Below are positions 37,446 through 45,695 of a stretch of DNA of 64,000 bases, one piece after another; the stretch's first letter is position 1; the number at the start of each line of letters is the position of its first letter. The position numbers and the translations under genes were made by a program. Under the pieces are notes generated by a model that saw nothing but the letters and a program-made list of their open reading frames with translations, did not search any database and was not told the DNA's origin. This DNA comes from Streptomyces subrutilus. GTDB lineage: Bacteria > Actinomycetota > Actinomycetes > Streptomycetales > Streptomycetaceae. Location of the stretch: the NCBI RefSeq assembly GCF_008704535.1, contig NZ_CP023701.1, positions 2,542,001 to 2,606,000 of the forward strand. Direction: 5' to 3'.

Positions 37446-38516
37446 TCAGACCAGGCCGAGGCGGACGGCCGCGGCTTCGGCGTCCACCGGGATGGTGACC
37501 GGCTGCGGGGCGCCGGCGACGGCCCAGTCGGGGTCCTTCAGGCCGTTGCCGGTGACCGTGCAGACGATCTTCTGGCCCGGGTCGACCAGGCCCAGCTCGG
37601 CGGCCTTGAGCAGGCCGGCCACCGAGGCGGCCGACGCGGGCTCGACGAAGACGCCCTCCTGCGAGGCCAACAGGCGGTAGGCCGCCAGGATCTGACGGTC
37701 CGTGACCTCGTCGATGAAGCCGCCCGACTCGTCGCGGGCGGCGAGGGCGTAGTCCCAGGAGGCCGGGTTGCCGATGCGGATCGCGGTGGCGATGGTGTGC
37801 GGCTCCTTGACGACCTCGCCGCGCACGATCGGCGCGGAGCCGGAGGCCTGGAAACCCCACACGCGGGGCGTACGGGAGGCGAGGCCGTCGGCCTTGTACT
37901 CCTTGAAGCCCTTCCAGTACGCGGTGATGTTGCCGGCGTTGCCGACGGGCAGCACGTGCACGTCGGGGGCGTCGCCGAGCGCGTCCACGATCTCGAACGC
38001 GGCCGTCTTCTGGCCCTCGATGCGCACCGGGTTGACCGAATTGACCAGCGCCACCGGGTAGTTGTCGGACAGCGCGCGGGCGAGGTCGAGGCAGTCGTCG
38101 AAGTTGCCGTCCACCTGGAGGATCTTGGCGCCGTGCACCAGCGCCTGGCCCATCTTGCCCAGCGCGATCTTGCCGCGGGGCACGAGCACCGCGCAGACCA
38201 TGCCGGCGCGCACCGCGTAGGCGGCGGCCGAGGCCGAGGTGTTGCCGGTGGACGCGCAGATGACGGCCTTGGCGCCCTCCTCCTTGGCCCGGGTGATCGC
38301 CATGGTCATGCCGCGGTCCTTGAAGGAACCGGTGGGGTTGGCCCCCTCGACCTTGAGGTGCACCTCGCAGCCGGTGCGCTCGGAGAGCACCTGTGCGGGG
38401 ACGAGGGGAGTACCGCCCTCGCGGAGCGTGACCACCGCAGTCGCGGCCGTGACCGGCAGGCGGTCCCGGTACTCCTCGATGATGCCGCGCCACTGGTGGG
38501 TGGGATTGCTGCTCAT
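37446..38516 (-). CDS. thrC: Threonine synthase
   Basis: 356 residues of fold-type II PLP enzyme. The PLP Lys is in [19 protein letters not shown], and the phosphate-binding Gly-rich loop appears as [17 protein letters not shown]. It converts O-phosphohomoserine to threonine. It is 6 bp downstream of hom (stop 38523), clearly the same transcript. Confidence 0.95.
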   Translation of the reverse strand: MSSNPTHQWRGIIEEYRDRLPVTAATAVVTLREGGTPLVPAQVLSERTGCEVHLKVEGANPTGSFKDRGMTMAITRAKEEGAKAVICASTGNTSASAAAYAVRAGMVCAVLVPRGKIALGKMGQALVHGAKILQVDGNFDDCLDLARALSDNYPVALVNSVNPVRIEGQKTAAFEIVDALGDAPDVHVLPVGNAGNITAYWKGFKEYKADGLASRTPRVWGFQASGSAPIVRGEVVKEPHTIATAIRIGNPASWDYALAARDESGGFIDEVTDRQILAAYRLLASQEGVFVEPASAASVAGLLKAAELGLVDPGQKIVCTVTGNGLKDPDWAVAGAPQPVTIPVDAEAAAVRLGLV

Positions 38517-38522
38517 GGGTCC

Positions 38523-39815
38523 TTACTCCCCTTCAACACGCATGATGCTGGCGACACCGCGGACGGTGTCCAGCTTCCGCAGGGCCTCGACGGTGCCGGT
38601 GAGGGCGGCGTCGGGCGCGCGGTGAGTGACGACGACGAGGGAGGCCTCGCCGTCCTTGCCCTGCTGGCGGACCGTGTCGATGGACACGCCGTGCTCCGCG
38701 AACGTGGTCGCCACCTGGGCGAGCACGCCCGGCTTGTCCGCCACATCGAGGCTGATGTGGTAGCGGGTGACGACCTCGCCCATGGTGCTGACCGGCAGCT
38801 GGGTGTACGCCGACTCGCCGGGCCCCGTTGCCTGGGCGAGCTTGTTGCGGCAGACGGCGACCAGGTCGCCGAGGACCGCGGACGCGGTCGGCGAACCGCC
38901 CGCGCCGGGCCCGTAGAACATGAGCCGCCCGGCGGCCTCCGCCTCGACGAAGACCGCGTTGTACGCCTCGCGGACGGAGGCCAGCGGGTGCGTGAGCGGG
39001 ATCATCGCGGGGTGCACGCGGGCGGTGACCGAGGCGCCGTCGGCGGCCCGCTCCAGGATCGCCAGCAGCTTGATGGTGCAGCCCATCCGCTTGGCGGAGG
39101 CGAAGTCGGACGCGCTGACCTCGGTCATGCCCTCGCGGTAGACGTCGTCGAGCCGGACCCGGGTGTGGAAGGCGATCCCGGCGAGGATCGCGGCCTTCGC
39201 GGCGGCGTCGTAGCCCTCGACGTCGGCGGTGGGGTCGGCCTCGGCGTACCCGAGGGCGGTGGCCTCGTCCAGGGCCTCCTGGTAGCCGGCGCCGGTGGTG
39301 TCCATCTTGTCGAGGATGAAGTTCGTCGTGCCGTTGACGATGCCCATCACCCGGTTGATCTTGTCGCCGGCGAGCGATTCGCGCATCGGGCGCACCAGCG
39401 GGATGGCGCCGGCGACGGCCGCCTCGTAGTACAGGTCCCGGCCGTGTTTCTCGGCGGCGGCGTGCAGCGCGGCGCCGTCCTGGGCGAGCAGCGCCTTGTT
39501 GGCGGAGACGACGGAGGCGCCGTTCTCGAAGGCGGTGGTGATCAGCGTGCGGGCGGGCTCGATGCCGCCGATGACCTCGATGACCACGTCGATGTCGCCG
39601 CGTTCGAGCAGTGCGGTCGCGTCGGTGGTGATCAGGGCGGGGTCGATGCCCTCGCGCACCTTGGAGGGGCGGCGCACGGCCACGCCGGCGAGCTCCACGG
39701 GCGCGCCGATCCTCTGTGTGAGGTCGTCGGCGTGCGTCGTCATGATGCGCGCCACCTCTGAGCCGACCACTCCACAGCCCAGCAGCGCCACCTTCAGCGG
39801 ACGCGTACGCATCAT
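38523..39815 (-). CDS. hom: Homoserine dehydrogenase
   Basis: 430 residues from ATG 39815 (MMRTRPLKVALLGCGVVGSE). The N-terminal NAD(P) domain has GCGVVGSEVA. The catalytic domain includes VVSANKALLAQDGAAL and GYAEADPTADVEGYDAAAKA. The C-terminal ACT domain (about residues 350-430, HISLDVADKPGVLAQVATTF) suggests feedback control by threonine. It reduces aspartate semialdehyde to homoserine. It sits between lysA (158 bp upstream) and thrC. Confidence 0.95.
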   Translation of the reverse strand: MMRTRPLKVALLGCGVVGSEVARIMTTHADDLTQRIGAPVELAGVAVRRPSKVREGIDPALITTDATALLERGDIDVVIEVIGGIEPARTLITTAFENGASVVSANKALLAQDGAALHAAAEKHGRDLYYEAAVAGAIPLVRPMRESLAGDKINRVMGIVNGTTNFILDKMDTTGAGYQEALDEATALGYAEADPTADVEGYDAAAKAAILAGIAFHTRVRLDDVYREGMTEVSASDFASAKRMGCTIKLLAILERAADGASVTARVHPAMIPLTHPLASVREAYNAVFVEAEAAGRLMFYGPGAGGSPTASAVLGDLVAVCRNKLAQATGPGESAYTQLPVSTMGEVVTRYHISLDVADKPGVLAQVATTFAEHGVSIDTVRQQGKDGEASLVVVTHRAPDAALTGTVEALRKLDTVRGVASIMRVEGE

Positions 39816-39973
39816 TCGACCTACGCCTTTCGATCTGCACATCGTCAACCCGCGCGCGGATTGCACACCGGTTGTGAACCAGTCTCACTCAATGGACAGC
39901 GGTTTCCATCCCCGGTCCAGTGAGTGAGACACCTATTTTGGGGGTCGGCGGGCGTCCTTCAGAAATATGGCCC

Positions 39974-41365
39974 TCACCCGAGGTCCAGACGCAGAAGATC
40001 TTCCTCCGTCTCGCGCCGGACGATCACCCGGGCCGCTCCGTCGCGCACGGCGACGACCGGCGGCCGCAGCGCGTGGTTGTAGTTGCTGGCCATCGAGCGG
40101 CAGTACGCGCCGGTCGCCGGCACGGCGAGGAGGTCGCCGGGGGCGAGGTCGGCGGGCAGGAACGCGTCCTTGACGACGATGTCCCCGCTCTCGCAGTGCT
40201 TGCCGACGACGCGGACGAGCACGGGCTCGGCGTCGGAGGTGCGCGAGACCAGCGCGATGGAGTACTCGGCGTCGTAGAGGGCCGTGCGGATGTTGTCGGA
40301 CATGCCGCCGTCGACGCTGACGTACGTACGCAGCCCCTCCAGCGGCTTGATGGTGCCCACCTCGTACAGCGTGAAGGCGGTCGGGCCGACGATGGCGCGG
40401 CCGGGCTCGACGGAGATGCGCGGCACGCGCAGCCCGGCGCTCTCGCACTCGCGCGTCACGATCTCGTGGAGGGACTTGGCGATGTCCTGCGGCTCGCTCG
40501 GGTCGTCGCCGGAGGTGTACGCGATCCCGAGGCCGCCGCCGAGGTCGATCTCGGGGAGTTCGACGCCGTGCTCGTCGCGTACGGCCGCCAGCAGCCGCAC
40601 GACGCGCTTGGCGGAGACCTCGAAGCCCGCCATGTCGAAGATCTGCGAGCCGATGTGGGAGTGGAGGCCGAGCAGCTCCAGGCTGTCGTGGCCCAGCGCG
40701 CGCCGGACGGCCTCGGCGGCGGAGCCGTCGCCGACGGCGATGCCGAACTTCTGGTCCTCGTGCGCGGTGGCGATGAACTCGTGGGTGTGCGCCTCGACGC
40801 CGACGGTGACGCGGATCTGCACGGGCTGCACCACGCCCAGCTCGCGGGCGGTGTGGGCGACGCGGGCGATCTCCTGGAAGGAGTCGAGGACGATCCGGCC
40901 GACACCGGCCCCGATGGCGCGGGTGATCTCGTCGGCGGACTTGTTGTTGCCGTGGAAGGCGATCCGCTCGGCGGGCATGCCGGCGGCCAGCGCGGTCGAC
41001 AGCTCGCCGCCCGAGCAGACGTCGAGGTTGAGCCCCTCCTCCTTCAGCCACTTCACGACGGCCTTGGACAGGAACGCCTTGCCCGCGTAGAAGACGTCGG
41101 CGTCCTTGCCGAAGGCGTGCGCCCAGGCGCGGCACCGGGCCCGGAAGTCCTCCTCGTCGAGGAAGTAGGCGGGGGTCCCGAACTCCTCGGCCAGCGCGGT
41201 CACCCGGATGCCGCCGACGGTCACGACCCCGTCCGCGCCGCGCTGCACGGTACGGGCCCAGACCTTCTCGTCCAGCGCGTTGAGGTCGGCGGGCGGCGGG
41301 GAGTAGTGCCCCTCGGGCAGGACGTCGGCGTGGCGGGGTCCGGCGGGGTGCGCGGAACGGCTCAT
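39974..41365 (-). CDS. lysA: Diaminopimelate decarboxylase
   Basis: 463 residues from ATG 41365 (GAAGAGAG upstream). It is a PLP-dependent alanine-racemase-fold enzyme. The PLP Lys is in DADVFYAGKAFLSKAVVKWL, HSHIGSQIFDM supplies the His, EIDLGGGLGIAY is the Gly-rich phosphate site, and SVEPGRAIVGPTAFTLYEVG and ATGAYCRSMASNYN carry catalytic residues. It makes lysine from meso-DAP (the LL-DAP epimer is used in the wall of Streptomyces). It is 19 bp after nrtL. Confidence 0.95.
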   Translation of the reverse strand: MSRSAHPAGPRHADVLPEGHYSPPPADLNALDEKVWARTVQRGADGVVTVGGIRVTALAEEFGTPAYFLDEEDFRARCRAWAHAFGKDADVFYAGKAFLSKAVVKWLKEEGLNLDVCSGGELSTALAAGMPAERIAFHGNNKSADEITRAIGAGVGRIVLDSFQEIARVAHTARELGVVQPVQIRVTVGVEAHTHEFIATAHEDQKFGIAVGDGSAAEAVRRALGHDSLELLGLHSHIGSQIFDMAGFEVSAKRVVRLLAAVRDEHGVELPEIDLGGGLGIAYTSGDDPSEPQDIAKSLHEIVTRECESAGLRVPRISVEPGRAIVGPTAFTLYEVGTIKPLEGLRTYVSVDGGMSDNIRTALYDAEYSIALVSRTSDAEPVLVRVVGKHCESGDIVVKDAFLPADLAPGDLLAVPATGAYCRSMASNYNHALRPPVVAVRDGAARVIVRRETEEDLLRLDLG

Positions 41366-41384
41366 CGGTATCTCTCTTCGCGGG

Positions 41385-42347
41385 TCACAGGCGTTCGGGT
41401 GCGTCCGTGCCGAGCAGGGCCAGGCCGCCGGCCAGCACCGTCCCGGCGGCTTCGGCGAGGGCCAGCCGGGCACGGTGGGCGGCCGAGGGTTTCTCGTCCC
41501 CCTGGGGCAGGACGCGGTACTGGAAGTCGAGCAGGGCGTCGGCCAGCTCGACGAGGTGCCGCACGAGCCGCTCGGGCGCGCGGTGGTGCGCGGCGGCTTC
41601 GAGGACCAGGGGGTGGTCGGCGAGCACGCGCAACAGGGCCCGCGCGTCCTCGACCGGGCCGGGTTCGGGACCGAAGCCGAGGTCGCGGGCGTTGCGCAGG
41701 AGCGCGCGGCTGCGGGCGTGGGCGTACCGCACGCGGAAGTACTCGCTGGACTCGTCCTGCCGGAGCAGCCGTCCGGAGAACACCGGGGTCTCGCGGGCGG
41801 GCACGGCCACCATGGCCCACACGGCGGCGCCGGCCCCGTACCGCGCGACGACGTCGCCGTCGCGCGCGGCGACGGGGGCGACGGGGCCCGGGGCTCCGCC
41901 GGCGCCGTCGGGCCGGTGGCCCTGCGCGCGCAGGATCCGCAGGACGGCCGCGCGCACGACTCCCTCGCGCTGCTGGGCAGGGGCGGGGGCGGGGGCCGGC
42001 CCGTCGGGGACGGAGACGCCACCGCGGGCGTCGAGGACGTCGAGGACCTCGGGGGCGGAGAGCGGGGGCAGGAAGAAGTTCACGAACCCGGGGCCGGTGA
42101 CCTCGACCCGCTCGATCCCGGGAACCCGCCCGAGCCGGTGCGCGAGCACGGCGGCGACCTCGGCGGGCCGTATCCGGGCGGTCTTGGCGATCTGGAACGC
42201 GACGGGCGACGCGTAGTCCCCCACTCCCCCGGGCCGCGTCCGCTCGACGACCACCCGCCCGGCCGCGCTCCCGGCACCGAGCTCCCCGTCCTCGACGGCG
42301 CAGCGCACGGCGTGCGCGACGGTACGGGGGAGGTCGGCGGGGTTCAC
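41385..42347 (-). CDS. nrtL: ArgS-related anticodon-binding protein NrtL
   Basis: 320 residues that pair the N-terminal additional domain of arginyl-tRNA synthetase (residues 1-95, including GDYASPVAFQIAKTARIRPA and VEVTGPGFVNFFL) with the DALR anticodon-binding helices at the C-terminus (residues about 200-320, SSEYFRVRYAHARSRALLRN). The whole Rossmann catalytic core, with HIGH and KMSK motifs, is missing, so it cannot charge tRNA itself. A Pro/Ala-rich linker replaces it. This gene precedes lysA in many streptomycetes. The function is unproven; tRNA binding or regulation is plausible. Start ATG/GTG 42347. Confidence 0.85.
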   Translation of the reverse strand: MNPADLPRTVAHAVRCAVEDGELGAGSAAGRVVVERTRPGGVGDYASPVAFQIAKTARIRPAEVAAVLAHRLGRVPGIERVEVTGPGFVNFFLPPLSAPEVLDVLDARGGVSVPDGPAPAPAPAQQREGVVRAAVLRILRAQGHRPDGAGGAPGPVAPVAARDGDVVARYGAGAAVWAMVAVPARETPVFSGRLLRQDESSEYFRVRYAHARSRALLRNARDLGFGPEPGPVEDARALLRVLADHPLVLEAAAHHRAPERLVRHLVELADALLDFQYRVLPQGDEKPSAAHRARLALAEAAGTVLAGGLALLGTDAPERL

Positions 42348-42750
42348 GGGACCAGCCTAGGGGAGACGTGCGCGCGCGAGGCGAAGGGTTTCGCCATGTG
42401 AACAGATGCCGTCCACGGCAGGACCCGACGCGGCGCGACGGGTGGGGCCGGGCGGGGCGATGCAGGGCACGCAGCGGCGGAGCGCAGCAGGACAGGACTG
42501 GACAGGACTGGACAGGACAGGACTGGACTGGTCACGTCAGGTCGGGAGGTGGCCGGGGCGCGGCAGGCCACGGCCGTCGAGGACGGCCAGGTCGTCTCTT
42601 TCGGATCGTGCGGGTTGAGCCCGCGTCGTCCGGTGCCGTGCATCGGCGCCTCGGCGGGACGCCGGAGTACTGGACGTACGTGGTGTTCCGCCAAGGCGGC
42701 GAGGTGCGGTGCCGGGCGGCGCCGGTCAGGCACGATCCGGAAGGGACGCC
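42348..42750. other. Intergenic region without a confident gene
   Basis: 403 bp between nrtL and the response regulator. It carries a pentameric tandem repeat (next entry). A short plus-strand frame, about 42608-42754, ends in EYWTYVVFRQGGEVRCRA with GC-rich third positions and could be a small gene remnant, but no start signal supports it. Nothing else is seen. Confidence 0.5.
42490..42529. repeat. Eight tandem copies of a GGACW pentamer
   Basis: GGACA/GGACT units run without interruption from 42490 to 42529 (order A,T,A,T,A,A,T,T). This makes a simple-sequence tract upstream of nrtL and downstream of the response regulator. Copy number may vary between strains. Confidence 0.8.
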
Positions 42751-43176
42751 CTAGCCCCGTCCCCTCCCGGCGGGTGCCCCTTTCCTTCCGTCGCGCCGGT
42801 CCTTGCGCTCGACCAGGCGGCGTACGACGCGCACCAGCTCGGCGGGCTCGAAGGGCTTGGCGACGAAGGCGTCCACCCCGGCGGCGATGCCGGCCTCGAC
42901 CTCGTGCTGCGTACAGGCGCTCACGATGGCGACGGGCACGTCCCGGGTCCGCGGATCGGCCCGCAACTGGGCGGCGGCCCCGAACCCGTCGAGCCGGGGC
43001 ATGACCACGTCGAGGGTGATGACGTCGGGGCGGACGCGGTGCACGATGTCCAGACACTCGGCACCATCGTTCGCGGTCACGACCTCGAAGCCCTCCAGCT
43101 CGAGATTGACCTTGATCAGCTGCCGGATGACCTTGTTGTCGTCGACAACAAGCACCCGGCCCGAGACGCCTGGCAC
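42751..43176 (-). CDS. Single-domain response regulator
   Basis: About 141 residues from GTG 43176, receiver domain only. The acidic pocket is VLVVDDNKVIRQLIKV, the phospho-Asp is in VITLDVVMPRLDG, Ser/Thr switch IVSAC, and Lys in AFVAKPFEPAELV. A short basic tail (RKDRRDGRKG) replaces an output domain. It may act by protein-protein contact. No kinase is adjacent. The start is uncertain: no Shine-Dalgarno is visible, but TACTCT lies 6 nt before the GTG, which would fit a leaderless transcript. It lies next to tRNA-Arg. Confidence 0.8.
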   Translation of the reverse strand: MPGVSGRVLVVDDNKVIRQLIKVNLELEGFEVVTANDGAECLDIVHRVRPDVITLDVVMPRLDGFGAAAQLRADPRTRDVPVAIVSACTQHEVEAGIAAGVDAFVAKPFEPAELVRVVRRLVERKDRRDGRKGAPAGRGRG

Positions 43177-43329
43177 AACTCGAGAGTAGGTCCGCCGGGG
43201 CCCCCGCGTCCGGGTTTTCGCCACTTCCACCCCCTCCGGGCGACGCACCCCGCACCGCCCGGCAAACGGGTTCCTGATCACCCCGGTGAAGCTGGTAGTG
43301 TTCAACCCGTCGCCGCAAGCGGTGGACGC

Positions 43330-43401
43330 GCCCCCGTAGCTCAGGGGATAGAGCAACGGCCTCCGGAGCCGTGTGCGCAGGTTCGAATCCTGCCGGGGGC
43401 A
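43330..43401 (+). tRNA. tRNA-Arg(CCG)
   Basis: A 72-nt cloverleaf. The acceptor stem is GCCCCCG/CGGGGGC with discriminator A43401. The D stem is GCTC/GAGC, and the anticodon stem ACGGC/GCCGT has loop CTCCGGA and anticodon CCG at 43363-43365. The T arm is GCAGG-TTCGAAT-CCTGC. CCA is not encoded. It reads CGG codons. It sits exactly where conserved core genes give way to accessory genes, so it is a candidate integration site. Confidence 0.97.
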
Positions 43402-43410
43402 CTCCGGATT

Positions 43411-43446
43411 AAGGCGCCGACCAGCAGAAATGCCGGTCGGCGCCTT
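43411..43446 (+). terminator. tRNA-Arg terminator
   Basis: AAGGCGCCGACC (43411-43422) and GGTCGGCGCCTT (43435-43446), a perfect 12-bp stem with a 12-nt loop, followed by TCTTGTT. It is 10 nt after the tRNA. Confidence 0.85.
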
Positions 43447-44078
43447 TCTTGTTCATGCCAAAAGACACACGGCCTACCCGACCTTGAGCAATGAGTCCGG
43501 CACTGTGCTGAGCTGGGGTTTCACCGCTCCATCCGGGCGAGGTCCCGATGGCCCGATCCCACCGATCACCCCGCGTGGGACATGCCTGGGACGGGAACGC
43601 CTCTGTCGAACCCCACCCGACCCCCAACCGCGGTGCGATATGGCCGGACTTCACCCCATGGCGGTGCCTGCAAGATCACCCCCTACGGGCAAGGGCCCGC
43701 CTACCCAAACGAGCACCACACCGGCTGGGAGGATGGCCGCTGACCATCGCCGAGCCGGCAGGGCGGTGTTGGACGGCAGACTTCCCGCCCATCGCACCCC
43801 CGGGCGGACACAGTCCGCGCCACAGTCGCCGGACCCCCTCCCTGTGGACGACTGGTCGGCGATGCCGGTCACGTCTGCCGAACTGGTGCCGTCCGCAATG
43901 GAGACGCCCGCTTGTGGCGCGGTCGTGCCCTCCCCGCCCGATGTACGCACGGCCGAAATCAGCCTGGTCGGTTCGGCCTGCGACGCATGAGATCGCCAGC
44001 GCCGGGTTGATCACCGTACGGTGACACCGATCGTCCCGCGTGCCGCCAGGTGGTACTGGGAACGTGACGGACATCCGG
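43447..44078. other. Gene-poor segment after tRNA-Arg
   Basis: About 630 bp with no supportable gene. Open frames on both strands lack recognisable motifs and have proline/serine-rich compositions typical of shadow frames. No integrase and no second copy of the tRNA 3' end are seen here. It may be decayed island DNA. Confidence 0.5.
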
Positions 44079-45635
44079 ATGACCACGGGGGGGGCAGGCG
44101 TGACGCGGGCTTGGACGGTGCGGGGCGGGCAGTCAGGGGAACGGGAGCAGGCAGCTCTCGCCGAAGGGCGGGCGATCGTCGGCTGGGAAGAGCTCGGCGA
44201 CCTCAGCGGCTGCGCGTCGGCCGACGACGTCGGCGAACTGCTGGCGAAGGCGTACCCGGAGGAAGCGGCCGGCACGATCGACAACTGGAAGCGCCAGTTG
44301 TGGCGTTTCATCACGATGGACATCGGCGACTACGTGGTCATGCCGCGCAAGCAACTGCCGGTCGTGGCCATCGGCACCCTGACCGGGCTCTACGAGTATC
44401 TGCCGCAGGCCGCGCCTGGCTTCAGACATGTCCGCTCCACCGACTGGCTACGCCCCTCGGTGGAGCGGGCGGCCATCCGAGGCGACCTGCGGGACAGCAT
44501 GGGCGCATTCCTCACGGTCAGCGAACTGAGCCGTCGCGACGCGGCGATGCGCGTCCAGGTGCTCGCCGAGACGGGCTCCGATCCCGGCTACGTGGGTGCC
44601 GTCGAGCCGCCGAGTGGGCCGGCAGAACTGGTGCATGACGTCCAGACCAGCGGTACACGCCAACTGACCGCGCGCGATCTGATCGGACTGTGGGGGTGGC
44701 AGCGGCGCGCCGCCGAGGTCATCGATCTGGTGGATCACGAGCTGGCCTCGCACGGGCTGCGCGTGGATCCGCACTTCACCGAGGTCCAACTGGACCGCCT
44801 GGTAACCGTCTCCGCGAAGGAGACGGCTGAAGCCGAGGACGCACCGGGGGCCGTCCCGGGTGGCGGTATGCGTGCACCAGGAGAGAAACCCGACGTGGAA
44901 CGGCCCACGGACCGCGATCTCACGTGGCGGATCGGCAGCCTGCCGTTCGTGCGGGAGGTGATCACCGTACGGGTCGGTGATCCGTTGAGCCATGCCGTCA
45001 CCCCCATGATCGAGCACGACTTCTCCCAGCTCCCGGTCGTGGACCACAACAGCGTGCTGCGCGGAGTGATCACGTGGGAGGGCATAGCCCGCGCCCAATT
45101 CGGTGGCGGTACGGCCACGGTCTCGCAGGCCATGGATCCGCATCCGGAGACAGCACGGGAACAGGAAGAGCTCTTCCGCCGGATAGACCGCATCCAAAAG
45201 AGCGGCTTCACGATCATCGTCGACGGCGAGAACGCCGTCATCGGCATCCTCACGTCCACGGACCTCGCAGGGCAGTTGAAGGCACGCATCGAGCCGTTCA
45301 CGCTCCTTGAGGAGCTGGAACGCAGGATGCGCAGGCTGACGAGGCACTTCTCGATGGACGAGCTGCCGCAGAAGATCCGCAAGACGCGAGAGCTGGGCCG
45401 CCAGTTCACCCTCGGCCAGTACGCCTTCCTCCTGGAGGACCCGCACTGCTGGGCCAAGCTCGACTGGCCGTACGATCAGCAGCACATGCTCTCGCGGCTG
45501 CGCATCGTCACGAAGTACCGCAATGAACTCGCGCACTGGGCGGTCGACGCACCGGCCGAGGACGCCGAGGCACTCGCCGCCACGGCTCGCCTGCTCAAGC
45601 TCCTCAAAATCGTCGACCTGGATCCGGCGGCCTGA
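44079..45635 (+). CDS. Predicted modified-DNA reader (Mrr N-like) - CBS pair - HEPN-like protein
   Basis: About 518 residues from ATG 44079 (GTG 44100 and GTG 44064 are alternatives). Residues about 8-105 (AWTVRGGQSGEREQAALAEG, WKRQLWRFITMDIGDYVVMP then RKQLPVVAIGTLTGLYEYL) resemble the N-terminal EVE/PUA-like domain of Streptomyces Mrr restriction enzymes, which reads modified bases. Residues about 290-400 form two CBS motifs (FSQLPVVDHNSVLRGVITWE and SGFTIIVDGENAVIGILTST), a nucleotide-sensing pair. The C-terminal helical domain ends in KYRNELAHWAVD, with Arg481-x4-His486 as in HEPN ribonucleases. The combined layout of sensor, nucleotide switch and possible RNase suggests an abortive-defence protein. 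It is convergent with the helicase operon. Domain names are by eye. Confidence 0.7.
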   Translation: MTTGGAGVTRAWTVRGGQSGEREQAALAEGRAIVGWEELGDLSGCASADDVGELLAKAYPEEAAGTIDNWKRQLWRFITMDIGDYVVMPRKQLPVVAIGTLTGLYEYLPQAAPGFRHVRSTDWLRPSVERAAIRGDLRDSMGAFLTVSELSRRDAAMRVQVLAETGSDPGYVGAVEPPSGPAELVHDVQTSGTRQLTARDLIGLWGWQRRAAEVIDLVDHELASHGLRVDPHFTEVQLDRLVTVSAKETAEAEDAPGAVPGGGMRAPGEKPDVERPTDRDLTWRIGSLPFVREVITVRVGDPLSHAVTPMIEHDFSQLPVVDHNSVLRGVITWEGIARAQFGGGTATVSQAMDPHPETAREQEELFRRIDRIQKSGFTIIVDGENAVIGILTSTDLAGQLKARIEPFTLLEELERRMRRLTRHFSMDELPQKIRKTRELGRQFTLGQYAFLLEDPHCWAKLDWPYDQQHMLSRLRIVTKYRNELAHWAVDAPAEDAEALAATARLLKLLKIVDLDPAA

Positions 45636-45652
45636 GTCGTCGCGGCCCCCTG

Positions 45653-45688
45653 CCGGGGCCGTCGTACCGATACGGACGACGGCCCCGG
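45653..45688. terminator. Bidirectional terminator between convergent island genes
   Basis: CCGGGGCCGTCGT (45653-45665) and ACGACGGCCCCGG (45676-45688), a perfect 13-bp stem with a 10-nt loop. It separates the CBS-HEPN gene from the UvrD fusion. Confidence 0.8.
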
Positions 45689-45695
45689 TGGGGGC

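Noticed and set aside
42608..42754. Small plus-strand frame ending EYWTYVVFRQGGEVRCRA
   Set aside because: Protein-like ending and codon bias, but no start signal and no family I know; kept only as a note.
43373..43990. Plus-strand open frame beginning inside tRNA-Arg
   Set aside because: Starts within the tRNA and terminator, has no motifs or start signal.
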